A stretch of DNA of 64,000 bases from Streptococcus sanguinis. Its GTDB lineage: Bacteria; Bacillota; Bacilli; Lactobacillales; Streptococcaceae. The DNA is taken from contig CP040556.1 in the NCBI GenBank assembly GCA_013378335.1, forward strand, positions 682,001 through 746,000, given 5' to 3'. The position numbers were made by a program, and so were the translations under genes. Below the pieces are notes generated by a model, which worked only from the letters and a program-made list of their open reading frames with translations, was not told the origin of the DNA and searched no databases. This document shows positions 9,006 through 18,077 of the stretch, one piece after another (the stretch's first letter is position 1; the number at the start of each line of letters is the position of its first letter).

Positions 9006-10433
9006 AATGAGTTTGGGTTCTTCGGATACCCAAGCAACGACAGCTTCTAGCGTAGTAACAAGTAGAACGACGGCCTATCTTTCTGTTATTGCAGCCTTGG
9101 AAGTTTTTATAGGTGCAAATAATCTGCAAGGAACCGCTTATAGCGGAGCCAAAGCTTATGCTGGAAATGTTCTTATTCCTTTATTGAAAAGCGCATTATG
9201 TTCTCGGAAGAGTTATCATCTGGAACAAGTAGTCTGCCAACTACCTACCGTTCAGATGTTGGAGAAGAGGACTTAGATGAAGCAACACTTGAAGCGCAAA
9301 TCACTGCTCAAGATGGAATTATTGAAAATTATAATGCAATTATTTCTGAGGTAAAAAAACTTGGATTAAAAGATTCTGTCGCTGGTTTGCAAGAAATAAA
9401 GCAGAATCTGCAGTCGGCTCAAACATTAAGAGATAGTTATCAGGAAAAATTGACTAAGCTCAGAAATTTTGCAGCGGGTTCAGCAACTCTATTGTCTGGA
9501 GCTGAGAATATGTATTCGTCTGTGATGCAAGGATTAACGATGATAGGTGCAGATTTTAAGGGGTTCAATGGTAGCTTTCATTCTGCACCAACAGATTGGT
9601 CCCAAAATATTCAAAGCTCTTGGGGAGTCAGAAATAAAGCTACTAATCTATCTAAAAAATCTCAAAGTCTAGAGGAATTGCAAAGGTTGATTGAACGAGC
9701 GAATCAAGGAGATTCAGACTCTATTAATAAACTTATAGCTGCCTATGATTATAAAAATGCAGTAGGGACAGCCCCAATTTTGACAGATGAGGAAAAGCAA
9801 GTTAGGAATGCAGAAGTATGGAAAAGAACGGAAGAATTTGGTAAAAATTTACTAGGTGAATTTACTGGAATTTATGATATTAAACGACTGATAGACGGGA
9901 AAGATCCTGTTACAGGTGAGAATGCTAATCGCTTTGAAGCTGGTGTTTGGACACTCATGAATCTCATCCCAATTGCTAAGGGGGCAGGTAAAGTCGCCAA
10001 AGCAGTTGATACTGTTGGCGATGTGGCAAAAGTAGTCGATAAGATAGATGATGTAGCAGATGCAGCCAAGGCAGTGGATAAGACTACGGAAACGGCAAAG
10101 GCAGTGGATAAGGTAACTGATACTGCTAAAGTAGTAGATAAAGTAGAAGATATTAAAGATGCTAATAAAATTCCTCAATATGTTGAAGATACTATTTCAC
10201 AGATTGAAAGCAATAAGGGGAATCCGCCAGATGGATTTAAAGGTGGAAAACTTTACAAAAATAAACCTTTAAATGGTGAAGAATTTCTTCCAGATGGAAC
10301 TAAATATAAGGAGTACGATGTTCATCCATATCAAAAAGGAATACCAAGAGGACCCGAAAGAATTGTTATAGGTGAGGATGGTTCTGTTTGGTATACTCAA
10401 GATCACTATCAAACTTTCACAAGAATAAAATAA
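8995..10433 (+). CDS. LXG polymorphic toxin with barnase-like RNase C-terminus, frame broken once
   Basis: Starts at ATG 8995, seven bases after AGGAGG (8982-8987). The N-terminal part (about residues 1-210) is helical and of LXG type, with TAYLSVIAALEVFIG and SGAKAYAGNVLIPLL. A frameshift near 9191-9197 separates residue ~66 from MFSEELSSG; one missing base, for example GCC ATT for GCATT, restores the frame. A pre-toxin segment follows (GIYDIKRLIDGKDPVTGE, then LMNLIPIAKGAGK) and a repeat-rich linker (VAKAVDK-like units). The last 70 residues match the microbial RNase (barnase/N1-T1) fold end: Glu in KYKEYDV, Arg in PERIV and His in DHYQTF correspond to barnase Glu73, Arg87 and His102. Predicted activity is RNA cleavage in rival cells after type VII export. 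Confidence 0.82.
9985..10160 (+). repeat. Imperfect tandem repeats encoding the toxin linker
   Basis: Within the LXG gene, units of about 30-36 bases encode variants of AKAVDK and AKVVDK separated by short acidic segments (TVGDV, KIDDV, KTTET, KVTDT, KVEDI). The unit is repeated at least five times just before the RNase domain. Confidence 0.8.
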
Positions 10434-10443
10434 GGAGAATATA

Positions 10444-10938
10444 ATGTCAAAAAAATTTAATGATAGAACGTTTAGAAAGATAGAACAAACTTATAGAATT
10501 TATTTACCTGACGAATTTAAAAAAGTTTTTGGAAATATGGAGGAACTTCCTGAAAACTGGTATGATTGGAGTGACTTTTCACCTCAGAATGTTAAAATGC
10601 TGAGCAATTACATACAAATAATCAAAGAAAATATAGCAGAAGAAATAGAATATGTTGATTGGAGTGATAATTGGGGAGAAGCTCCTAGCGATTTAGAACT
10701 TATGAAAAGAGAAATACGAAGTCGTTTAATAAATTCTCCAACATTATTTCCTATTTCTGGTCATAGGTATATTGCGTCATGTAATACTCCGATTTCGCCA
10801 GTATTTTCAATTGTTGGTTCCGATATAATTTATTATTCTAAAAGTTTAACAGATTATTTTCATGGAATTGCAATAAGCAGAGAGACAAATTTATCTGATT
10901 TACCCCAAATTTCTTTTTGGTCCGATATTGCACAGTGA
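10444..10938 (+). CDS. Probable immunity protein, SUKH (SMI1/KNR4)-like
   Basis: A 164-residue soluble protein encoded 10 bases after the toxin stop with its own AAGGAGA site. The opening pattern IEQTYRIYLPDEFKKVFGN and the Trp/Asp-rich middle (WYDWSDFSP, VDWSDNWGEAP) followed by LFPISGHRY resemble SUKH-superfamily immunity proteins, which protect against diverse nuclease toxins. It is not barstar-like, although the toxin domain is barnase-like. The immunity role is inferred from position and superfamily; direct binding to the RNase is untested. Confidence 0.72.
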   Translation: MSKKFNDRTFRKIEQTYRIYLPDEFKKVFGNMEELPENWYDWSDFSPQNVKMLSNYIQIIKENIAEEIEYVDWSDNWGEAPSDLELMKREIRSRLINSPTLFPISGHRYIASCNTPISPVFSIVGSDIIYYSKSLTDYFHGIAISRETNLSDLPQISFWSDIAQ

Positions 10939-10990
10939 TAAAATTGAGATAAAAATATTTTTAGTCCCATCAACAGGAAATCTGCATTGA

Positions 10991-11137
10991 AAAGAGAAAT
11001 ATTTAGGAAAGAATATACAAGATGTCATGATTTTTCTTTTAGGGAATGTGGTTCAAGTAGATTGTATGATTGAATTTGGGTTAGGAAGCGTGGCAGAAGA
11101 AGCTCTTAATGACATTAAAAAGCTTTTCATGATATAA
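10991..11137 (+). pseudogene. Remnant reading frame after the immunity gene
   Basis: A 48-codon open stretch begins directly after a TGA (10988-10990) and ends at TAA 11135-11137. It includes MIFLLGNVVQVDCMIEFG and EEALNDIKKLF and has protein-like composition but no RBS in front of its ATG at 11027. It may be the 3' remnant of an extra immunity gene, as such genes often accumulate behind polymorphic toxins. I do not recognise its family. Confidence 0.4.
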
Positions 11138-11168
11138 TAAATCTATCTCAATCTTAGAAAGAAGAATC

Positions 11169-11798
11169 ATGGTTTTATCAAAAAAACGAGCTCGACATGT
11201 CATTGAAGAGATTATTGCCCTCTTTCCTGATGCCAAGCCCAGTCTGGATTTTCGCAATCACTTTGAGCTTTTGGTAGCGGTCATGCTGTCGGCTCAGACG
11301 ACAGATGCTGCGGTCAATAAGGCAACACCGGCTTTATTTGAAGCCTATCCAAGTCCTCAAGACATGGCTGCGGCTGGTGAAGCAGACATTGCTAAATACA
11401 TCTCCCGTCTGGGTCTTTATCGCAACAAGGCCAAGTTTTTGAAGAAATGTTCCCAGCAGCTTTTGGATGACTTTGACGGCCAAGTACCACAAACGCGGGC
11501 AGAATTGGAAAGTCTAGCTGGTGTTGGTCGCAAAACGGCCAATGTAGTCATGAGTGTGGGCTTTGGTATTCCAGCCTTTGCTGTCGATACTCATGTGGAG
11601 CGCATTTGCAAGCACCATGATATTGTAAAAAAGTCAGCAACGCCACTAGAAGTAGAAAAGCGAGTTATGGATGTCCTTCCACCGGAACGTTGGTTGCCAG
11701 CTCATCAGGCTATGATTTACTTTGGCCGTGCCATCTGTCATCCTAAAAATCCCGAGTGCGATCACTATCCGCAACTCTATAACTTTAAAGACATTTAA
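11169..11798 (+). CDS. nth: Endonuclease III (DNA glycosylase/AP lyase)
   Basis: Base-excision repair enzyme that removes oxidised pyrimidines. The 209-residue protein has the helix-hairpin-helix LAGVGRKTANVVMSVGF, with catalytic Lys in GRKTAN, and catalytic Asp in AVDTHVERI. The C-terminal cluster region reads CHPKNPEC followed by DHYPQLY, so only two of the four cysteines that bind the 4Fe-4S cluster in E. coli Nth are present. The enzyme therefore probably lacks the cluster. The start follows an AGAAAGAAG site. Confidence 0.94.
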   Translation: MVLSKKRARHVIEEIIALFPDAKPSLDFRNHFELLVAVMLSAQTTDAAVNKATPALFEAYPSPQDMAAAGEADIAKYISRLGLYRNKAKFLKKCSQQLLDDFDGQVPQTRAELESLAGVGRKTANVVMSVGFGIPAFAVDTHVERICKHHDIVKKSATPLEVEKRVMDVLPPERWLPAHQAMIYFGRAICHPKNPECDHYPQLYNFKDI

Positions 11799-11825
11799 AA
11801 AGCGAGGTCTGATGACTTCGCTTTT
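11797..11825. terminator. Bidirectional terminator between nth and the Xre-type gene
   Basis: AAAAAGCGAGGTC (11797-11809) pairs with GACTTCGCTTTT (11814-11825), with A and T runs on the two sides, so it can serve both convergent genes. Confidence 0.85.
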
Positions 11826-12417
11826 ATTTGATAGGGAAGAAAGTAAGTAAGATCCAGTAAAATAGCAGAGCAATAGCGTTAATTCCAAGGCTAAATAGAA
11901 CGGCAAGAATGATTGTTTGGTAGGGAGCTTTACCTCTTTCTTCGGCTTCTTCAATCTCGCTCAGGCTGCGTCCTTGATCATAGGCGACAATCTGTCGATA
12001 GGTACGAAGATTATGCTTTTTCTTGAATTTCTCAATGCGTAGGGCATAGAACATAGTGATAGCAAAAATCAAGCAACTAATAGCGATACCGTACCAATCC
12101 AAATAAAGAATTAGTGGAATCATTATTATAGGACTGCCAATTAGTAAAATGGCAAAAACCGCTACATCTTTTTGATAGCGCATAAATTCTTGGTCGTGAA
12201 TAATTTGTTTCATGGTTTCCAAATCTCCTTTTACTAGTTTGTCCAATGACACTTCAAAGACCTTGCTCAGTAAGAGCAGATTTTGAATATCAGGATAGGT
12301 TGCGCCGCGTTCCCAGTTGGAAATGGATTGACGGCTGACAAAGATTATTTCAGCTAAATCGTCTTGAGATAAATTTTTCTCTTTACGATAGTGCTGGATT
12401 TGCTTTCCGACTTGCAT
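11824..12417 (-). CDS. Xre-type helix-turn-helix regulator with membrane segments
   Basis: A 197-residue protein. Residues 1-65 form a Cro/C1-type DNA-binding domain (LSQDDLAEIIFVSRQSISNWERG). After it come two adjacent hydrophobic helices (about 85-130) and another near the C-terminus (about 165-192), so it is a membrane-tethered regulator. No target gene is apparent. It is convergent with nth and divergent from nothing nearby; the preceding gene on its strand is a VOC protein. Confidence 0.85.
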   Translation of the reverse strand: MQVGKQIQHYRKEKNLSQDDLAEIIFVSRQSISNWERGATYPDIQNLLLLSKVFEVSLDKLVKGDLETMKQIIHDQEFMRYQKDVAVFAILLIGSPIIMIPLILYLDWYGIAISCLIFAITMFYALRIEKFKKKHNLRTYRQIVAYDQGRSLSEIEEAEERGKAPYQTIILAVLFSLGINAIALLFYWILLTFFPIK

Positions 12418-12560
12418 AAGATTTCCTCGCTTTCTGATTTCATTCTACTTAATTATACAAAAAATGACTATCAAAATTCTTTGACATGTTGATTTCATGG
12501 GATTTAGCAAAGGTTTTTGCCACTGGATTTACAGGTCTGTCAATTTATATTTACCTACTG

Positions 12561-12586
12561 AAAAAGGGGCCAGCAGCCTCCTTTTT
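12561..12586 (-). terminator. Terminator after the VOC/exoA unit
   Basis: AAAAAGGGGGC-type stem: AAAAAGG (12561-12567) pairs with CCTTTTT (12580-12586), extended by an inner G/C pairing. On the minus strand it follows the VOC gene. Confidence 0.75.
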
Positions 12587-12587
12587 C

Positions 12588-12974
12588 TTATTCACTAAAT
12601 CTTAAAAAATAACCATCTGGATCCAAAATCGCAAATTCATGGGGATAAATAAAACTATCTCCCACTCGAAATTCTCTTTTTGTCAGCGGACGATGGATGG
12701 GATAGTCAGCTTCCAGCAGTTTTTGGTGGAGCTGAGAAACATCCTCGATGCCAAAGGAAATATTGATACCACGTCCGAAGGGATAAGTTAGTTGGGCTAA
12801 TTCTTCTGCGCTGCCTTCTTCTAGCATAAGTTGGCAGTCTTCAAGCGAGAGGAAGAGAAATTTCTCCTCTGGACGCTCGTATTGGACAGAGAATCCCAGC
12901 AAGTTGCAGTAGAAGTGGCGTGATTTTTCGATGTCAGATACCACAAATTCAGGAATGACAGCTTGATAGTCCAT
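12588..12974 (-). CDS. VOC family protein (glyoxalase/bleomycin-resistance fold)
   Basis: A 128-residue single-domain vicinal-oxygen-chelate protein with the N-terminal PEFVVSDIEKSRHFYCNLLGF pattern and the C-terminal FAILDPDGYFLRF pattern, both typical of bleomycin-binding-like VOC members. No substrate can be named. It lies 11 bases after exoA on the same strand with a GGAGAA site and is probably co-transcribed with it. Confidence 0.88.
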   Translation of the reverse strand: MDYQAVIPEFVVSDIEKSRHFYCNLLGFSVQYERPEEKFLFLSLEDCQLMLEEGSAEELAQLTYPFGRGINISFGIEDVSQLHQKLLEADYPIHRPLTKREFRVGDSFIYPHEFAILDPDGYFLRFSE

Positions 12975-12985
12975 TCGTTTTCTCC

Positions 12986-13813
12986 TTAGAGTTCAATCTC
13001 CATGACAATGGGTGTGTGGTCTTGGCGCGCACCGGAGTCAATCATATCAGACTTGGTCACTTTGTCAGCCACACGGTTGCTGGTCAGCCAGTAGTCGATT
13101 CTCCAGCCTGTGTTGTTGATTTTAGAAGTCTTGCTGCGCTGCGCCCACCAGGTGTATTGGTTAGGGATATCGCCGTGCAAGTGGCGGAAGGTATCGGTAA
13201 ATCCTTTAGCTAGCAGGTTGGTGAAGCCAGCGCGTTCTTCGTCAGTAAAGCCTGGTGAACGGCGGTTGCTGGCTGGATTGGCCAAGTCGATTTCCTTGTG
13301 GGCCACATTGTAGTCGCCAGTAGCGAGGACTGGTTTTTGTTCATCTAGTCTTGCCAAGTATTCAGCGTATTTGGCATCCCAGACTTGACGATCATCCAAG
13401 CGTTTGAGTCCATCGCCAGCATTGGGCGTATAAACTTGAGTGACAAAGAAACCGTCAAATTCCAGCGTAATGATGCGGCCTTCGACATCCATGGTTGACG
13501 GAGCGCCGATTTCAGGGAAGGTTACGGTTGGCGTCAGTTCTTTTTTGTAGAGGAACATGGTTCCTGCATAGCCTTTGCGGGCCGGCTCTTGTGAGGAGCG
13601 CCAAGTGTTTTCGTAGTCTGGGAAAAGATTTGTCAAAATCTCCAAGTGTTTTTTTGTCGGACCTGTCGCAGACAGTTTTGTTTCCTGAATGGCGATAATA
13701 TCTGCATTTTCCGCTTGCAAGGTTTGAAGGACTGCTTGAGAGAGCTGAGCGCGGGCAGAATCACTGGTCAATGCAGCGTTGAGAGAGTCAATGTTCCAAG
13801 AGATGAGTTTCAT
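12986..13813 (-). CDS. exoA: Exodeoxyribonuclease III / AP endonuclease
   Basis: Cuts DNA 5' of abasic sites and degrades 3' ends in base-excision repair. The 275-residue protein has the metal-dependent EEP-nuclease motifs in order: MKLISWNID at the start, AIQETKL (metal-binding Glu), the catalytic ATGDYNVAH stretch, and RQDHTPIVMEI at the end with catalytic Asp-His. It is the first gene of a two-gene unit with the VOC gene. The RBS is AAGGAAA. Confidence 0.96.
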   Translation of the reverse strand: MKLISWNIDSLNAALTSDSARAQLSQAVLQTLQAENADIIAIQETKLSATGPTKKHLEILTNLFPDYENTWRSSQEPARKGYAGTMFLYKKELTPTVTFPEIGAPSTMDVEGRIITLEFDGFFVTQVYTPNAGDGLKRLDDRQVWDAKYAEYLARLDEQKPVLATGDYNVAHKEIDLANPASNRRSPGFTDEERAGFTNLLAKGFTDTFRHLHGDIPNQYTWWAQRSKTSKINNTGWRIDYWLTSNRVADKVTKSDMIDSGARQDHTPIVMEIEL

Positions 13814-13954
13814 AAAATTTCCTTTTCTAGTAAAATTTTCTGAGTTTATTATAACAAAATTTAGAACTGATTTATAGCAAAGTGATTGTAAGAAAGCTTG
13901 AAAAATAATGAAAATTTTTCTATAATTATCCTAGAAAAATAGAGGGAAGAAACC

Positions 13955-14410
13955 ATGAAATTCTATTCTTATGATTATGTTTTGAGTCAGATTAGCCAGC
14001 AAAACTGGGTGACAGTTGCGCTTTCTGTCTTGCTGCTGCTTGTGACAGGATTTTTTGCTTTTAAGGCCTATCGCAATAAGCGTGATTCAAAATTCCGGGA
14101 ACTAGCCATCATCTCTGTTTTGGCCTTGGTGGCTATGGTCTTGATTGGCATTAGCAATTTTCAGACTGACCAAGACTCTAACAACCAGTTTCAAACCTCT
14201 CTGCATTTTATTGAGGTCATTTCAGAAGACTTGGGTGTGGATAAGTCGGAAGTTTATGTCAATACTTCAGCCGCAACTGATGGAGCGATTTTGAAAGTAG
14301 GAAAGAACTTTTATCGGGCTATGAGCGGAAGTGAGCCGGATAAATATTTGCTTGAAAAAATTGATTTGCATAAGACGACAGATATCGAAATAGTGGAGGT
14401 TGAAAAATGA
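13955..14410 (+). CDS. DUF3290 family membrane protein
   Basis: A 151-residue protein with two transmembrane segments (about 20-40 and 50-70) and a C-terminal soluble domain of DUF3290 type. Its last codons overlap the next gene by four bases (ATGA). In many Firmicutes DUF3290 and DUF421 proteins are encoded side by side and presumably work together. No biochemical role is known. Confidence 0.87.
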   Translation: MKFYSYDYVLSQISQQNWVTVALSVLLLLVTGFFAFKAYRNKRDSKFRELAIISVLALVAMVLIGISNFQTDQDSNNQFQTSLHFIEVISEDLGVDKSEVYVNTSAATDGAILKVGKNFYRAMSGSEPDKYLLEKIDLHKTTDIEIVEVEK

Positions 14411-15039
14411 CATTGAATTTTCTTGAAATCCTAATTAAGCTAGCACTGGGACTTTTCTCACTGGTTTTTGTTATTAATGTGACGGGAAAAGGCAATTTGG
14501 CGCCCAATTCAGCGATCGACCAGATTCAAAACTATGTCCTTGGTGGCATTATCGGTGGGGTGATTTATAATAGCTCCATTAATATTCTTCAGTATGCAGT
14601 CATTCTCATCATGTGGACTATCTTGGTCTTGATCCTAAAGTGGCTCAATAACAATGTCCGTGCGGTTAAGCATTTGATTGATGGCAAGCCGACAACGTTG
14701 ATTCAGCATGGGAAATTGATTCCCGAAGCCTGCCGTTCTGTTGGTCTTTCAGCAGCAGATGTGGCTTTGAAGCTGCGCAGCCAAGGTATTTTCCAGCTCA
14801 AGCAGGTCAAACGGGCGGTTATAGAACAAAACGGCCAGCTGATTATTGTACAGGCTGGTGAAGAGAATCCTAAATATCCCCTTATCACAGATGGTGTTGT
14901 CCAAATTGATATTCTGGAGTCTATTGATAAAACAGAAGAGTGGCTGGTGGAGAGACTGGCTAAAGACGGATATACTGATATTTCTAATGTCTTCATCGCT
15001 GAGTATGAGAGTGGCAACTTGAATGTTGTAACCTATTAA
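14407..15039 (+). CDS. DUF421 (YetF-like) membrane protein
   Basis: A 210-residue protein with three N-terminal transmembrane segments (about 8-28, 38-58, 62-82) and a soluble DUF421 domain containing DGKPTTLIQHGKL and a C-terminal beta-rich part. It is translationally coupled to the DUF3290 gene and followed by a strong terminator. Confidence 0.88.
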   Translation: MTLNFLEILIKLALGLFSLVFVINVTGKGNLAPNSAIDQIQNYVLGGIIGGVIYNSSINILQYAVILIMWTILVLILKWLNNNVRAVKHLIDGKPTTLIQHGKLIPEACRSVGLSAADVALKLRSQGIFQLKQVKRAVIEQNGQLIIVQAGEENPKYPLITDGVVQIDILESIDKTEEWLVERLAKDGYTDISNVFIAEYESGNLNVVTY

Positions 15040-15064
15040 ACCTAGAATATTTTCTAGGTTTTTT
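15039..15064 (+). terminator. Terminator after the DUF3290/DUF421 pair
   Basis: AACCTAGAA (15039-15047) pairs with TTCTAGGTT (15052-15060), followed by TTTT. Confidence 0.9.
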
Positions 15065-15167
15065 AATTGATTTGACTGTTAATGAATGTCTTTTCGCAAA
15101 CTTAACAAAATATGATATAATGAAGTGCTATTAAAAAAGGTTTCATTAGCCTTGAAAGGATTAAAAA

Positions 15168-17165
15168 ATGACTGAAAAACAATCGTTTTATATTACAACC
15201 CCTATTTACTATCCGAGCGGTAAGCTCCACATCGGTTCTGCCTATACGACCATTGCCTGTGATGTTCTAGCTCGCTACAAGCGTCTCATGGGCTACGATG
15301 TTTTCTATCTGACTGGTCTTGACGAGCATGGACAGAAGATTCAGGCTAAAGCTGAGGAGGCTGGCATCAGTCCTCAGGCTTATGTCGATGGCATGGCAGT
15401 TGGGGTCAAGGAACTCTGGAAACTGCTGGATATTTCTTACGATAAATTTATCCGGACGACCGATGACTACCATGAAAAGGTTGTAGCCGATGTCTTTGAA
15501 CGTCTCTTAGCCCAAGATGATATTTACTTGGGTGAATATTCAGGCTGGTATTCTGTATCTGATGAGGAATTTTTCACTGAAAGCCAGCTGGCAGAAGTCT
15601 TCCGTGATGAAAATGGGAAAGTGACTGGCGGAATTGCGTCATCTGGACATGAAGTGGAGTGGGTATCAGAAGAGTCTTACTTCCTGCGCCTTAGCAAGTA
15701 CCAAGACCGCTTGGTAGAATTTTTCAAATCACATCCTGACTTTATCACGCCGGACGGACGTCTTAATGAAATGCTGAAAAACTTCATTGAGCCGGGCCTG
15801 GAAGATTTAGCGGTATCTCGGACAACCTTTACTTGGGGCGTGCCTGTGCCATCTAATCCTAAACACGTTATCTATGTCTGGATTGATGCTCTGCTTAACT
15901 ATGCGACGGCTCTTGGCTACGGTCAGGATGATCATGCTAACTACGATAAATTCTGGAATGGAACAGTCTTCCACATGGTGGGTAAGGACATTCTGCGTTT
16001 CCACTCTATCTACTGGCCAATTCTGCTCATGATGCTGGATATTAAGCTGCCCGACCGCTTGATTGCTCACGGTTGGTTTGTCATGAAGGATGGCAAGATG
16101 TCCAAGTCTAAGGGTAATGTAGTCTATCCGGAAATGCTGGTAGAACGTTATGGTCTGGATGCCCTGCGTTATTACCTCATGCGCAGTCTTCCGGTTGGAT
16201 CTGATGGAACATTCACACCTGAGGACTATGTAGGTCGTATCAACTATGAATTGGCCAATGACCTTGGAAATCTCCTCAACCGTACGGTTTCTATGATTAA
16301 CAAGTACTTTGACGGTCAGGTACCAGCCTACGAAGAAAATGTGACGGATTTTGACGGAGCTCTGGCTCAGGTGGCATCTGAATCCATCGCTGACTACTAC
16401 AAACACATGGATGCAGTTGACTACCCACGTGCTCTGGAAGCAGTCTGGACGCTCATCTCCCGCACCAATAAATATATCGATGAAACAGCTCCTTGGGTTC
16501 TGGCTAAGGATGAAGCTAAGGTCAAAGAACTGGCAGCAGTTATGAGTCACTTGGCAGCTAGCCTCCGTGTTGTAGCTCATATGATTGAGCCTTTCATGAT
16601 GGAAACCAGCAAGGCTGTTCTCAGCCAACTTGGCTTGCCTCAAGCAACGTCTCTGGAAAATCTAGCAATTGACCAGCTCCCAGCAGGTCTGACAGTTGTA
16701 GAAAAAGGAACACCAATCTTCCCGCGTCTCGATATGGAAGAAGAAATTGCCTATATCAAAGACCAAATGGAAGGCAACAAACCTGCGCTTGAAAAAGAAT
16801 GGAATCCAGAAGAAGTCGAGCTCAAACTCAACCGAAAGGAAATCAAGTTTGACGACTTTGATAAGGTGGAAATCCGTGTCGCAGAAGTCAAAGAAGTTTC
16901 TAAGGTTGAAGGTTCTGACAAGTTGCTCCAGTTCCGCTTGGATGCTGGAGACGGTGAAGACCGCCAAATCCTCTCTGGTATTGCCAAATACTATCCAAAC
17001 GAGCAAGAACTAGTCGGTAAGAAAGTCCAAATCGTAGCCAATCTCAAAACGCGCAAAATGATGGGCCGCATCAGCCAAGGCATGATTCTATCAGCCGAGC
17101 ATGGTGACCAACTGACTCTCCTTACTGTGGACGAAAAAGTCCCAAATGGAAGTTTGATTGGATAG
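15168..17165 (+). CDS. metG: Methionyl-tRNA synthetase
   Basis: Charges tRNA-Met. The 665-residue protein has the HIGH-type motif [11 protein letters not shown] near residues 15-25, the KMSKSKGN loop near 305, an anticodon-binding helical domain, and a C-terminal tRNA-binding (EMAP-like) domain (about 560-665, [14 protein letters not shown]). There is no Cys zinc cluster between the catalytic halves, as in the short-CP type. The start follows GAAAGGA. A promoter lies near TATAAT at about 15115. No T-box leader is seen. Confidence 0.97.
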   Translation: MTEKQSFYITTPIYYPSGKLHIGSAYTTIACDVLARYKRLMGYDVFYLTGLDEHGQKIQAKAEEAGISPQAYVDGMAVGVKELWKLLDISYDKFIRTTDDYHEKVVADVFERLLAQDDIYLGEYSGWYSVSDEEFFTESQLAEVFRDENGKVTGGIASSGHEVEWVSEESYFLRLSKYQDRLVEFFKSHPDFITPDGRLNEMLKNFIEPGLEDLAVSRTTFTWGVPVPSNPKHVIYVWIDALLNYATALGYGQDDHANYDKFWNGTVFHMVGKDILRFHSIYWPILLMMLDIKLPDRLIAHGWFVMKDGKMSKSKGNVVYPEMLVERYGLDALRYYLMRSLPVGSDGTFTPEDYVGRINYELANDLGNLLNRTVSMINKYFDGQVPAYEENVTDFDGALAQVASESIADYYKHMDAVDYPRALEAVWTLISRTNKYIDETAPWVLAKDEAKVKELAAVMSHLAASLRVVAHMIEPFMMETSKAVLSQLGLPQATSLENLAIDQLPAGLTVVEKGTPIFPRLDMEEEIAYIKDQMEGNKPALEKEWNPEEVELKLNRKEIKFDDFDKVEIRVAEVKEVSKVEGSDKLLQFRLDAGDGEDRQILSGIAKYYPNEQELVGKKVQIVANLKTRKMMGRISQGMILSAEHGDQLTLLTVDEKVPNGSLIG

Positions 17166-17184
17166 CAATCTTTGCTCTAATGAC

Positions 17185-17217
17185 AATCCCCCAGCAAGAG
17201 TCTGTTGGGGGATTTTT
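17185..17217 (+). terminator. Terminator after metG
   Basis: AATCCCCCAGCA (17185-17196) pairs with TGTTGGGGGATTT (17203-17214... ), a strong stem ending in a T tract. Confidence 0.92.
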
Positions 17218-17226
17218 ATATCTCTT

Positions 17227-17245
17227 TTTGTTTAAAACAAACAAA
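17227..17245. promoter_or_regulatory. LacR-type operator candidate before lacR
   Basis: TTTGTTTAAAACAAACAAA is a near-palindrome that matches the half-sites of the larger inverted repeat in front of lacA (19179-19227). It lies about 30 bases before a TATAAT box (17274-17279) and suggests autoregulation of lacR. Inferred from motif sharing. Confidence 0.6.
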
Positions 17246-17310
17246 TAATATGGAAAAAAACAGAAAAATGAGTTATAATAAACAAAACTAATGTGTAGAG
17301 AGGCTAAAGT

Positions 17311-18066
17311 ATGGGTAAAAATCAGAGACAAGACGAAATAGTTAAGCTGGTGGATCGAGCTGGGACAGTGACGGTTGCTGAGATTGTAGATAGTATGAAG
17401 GTCTCAGATATGACGGTTCGGCGGGACTTGATTGAGCTGGAAAGCAAGGGGCTGCTGACTCGTGTTCACGGTGGGGCTAAAAGTAATCAGCACCTCAAGT
17501 ACAGAGAAATCCCTCATGAAGAGAAGCTTTATCAGAATATCGAAGCCAAGCGGGCTGTTGCCAAGAAGGCTGTGGAGCTGATTGAAGATGGCGATACTAT
17601 TTTTCTTGGACCGGGGACTTCTGTGGAAGTACTGGCTGAGGAAATCACCAATCAGAATTTGCGCGTGATTACCAACTGCCTGCCGATCTTTCATGATCTT
17701 TTGAAGAAGAAGTCGGATACCTTCAAAGTCTTTCTACTTGGTGGGGAGATGCGGGAAGCGACTCAAGCCTTTGTTGGCGAGATGACCAATGCAATCATGG
17801 ATAAAATGTACTTTACTAAGATGTTTTTCAGCGGCAATGGTATCAAAAATGGGCAGATTATGACTTCTTCTTTTGAAGAGGCCTATACTCAGAAGCTAGC
17901 TTTGGAGCGCTCGACAGAGACCTACCTACTGATTGATTCTTCTAAGATTGGCAAGGAAGATTTCACCTCTATCTGTCCTTTGGCAGATATTACAGCTGTT
18001 ATTACAGACCAGATGTCTGAAAATGCTCAGGAAGAGCTGGAAATTTATACCAAGGTTATTTCCTAG
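17311..18066 (+). CDS. lacR: Lactose phosphotransferase system repressor (DeoR family)
   Basis: A 251-residue DeoR-type regulator with an N-terminal winged helix (RAGTVTVAEIVDSMKVSDMT, then RRDLIELESKGLLTRVHGGA) and a C-terminal sugar-phosphate-binding domain. In lactose-using streptococci LacR represses the lac operon and is released by tagatose-6-phosphate. It stands upstream of lacABCD in the usual order, but an IS30-family element now starts 12 bases after its stop, separating it from the terminator at 19159. Confidence 0.93.
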   Translation: MGKNQRQDEIVKLVDRAGTVTVAEIVDSMKVSDMTVRRDLIELESKGLLTRVHGGAKSNQHLKYREIPHEEKLYQNIEAKRAVAKKAVELIEDGDTIFLGPGTSVEVLAEEITNQNLRVITNCLPIFHDLLKKKSDTFKVFLLGGEMREATQAFVGEMTNAIMDKMYFTKMFFSGNGIKNGQIMTSSFEEAYTQKLALERSTETYLLIDSSKIGKEDFTSICPLADITAVITDQMSENAQEELEIYTKVIS

Positions 18067-18077
18067 TTTATTTTAAA

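Noticed and set aside
15065..15167. T-box leader before metG
   Set aside because: The 100-base leader has no T-box core sequence and is too short.
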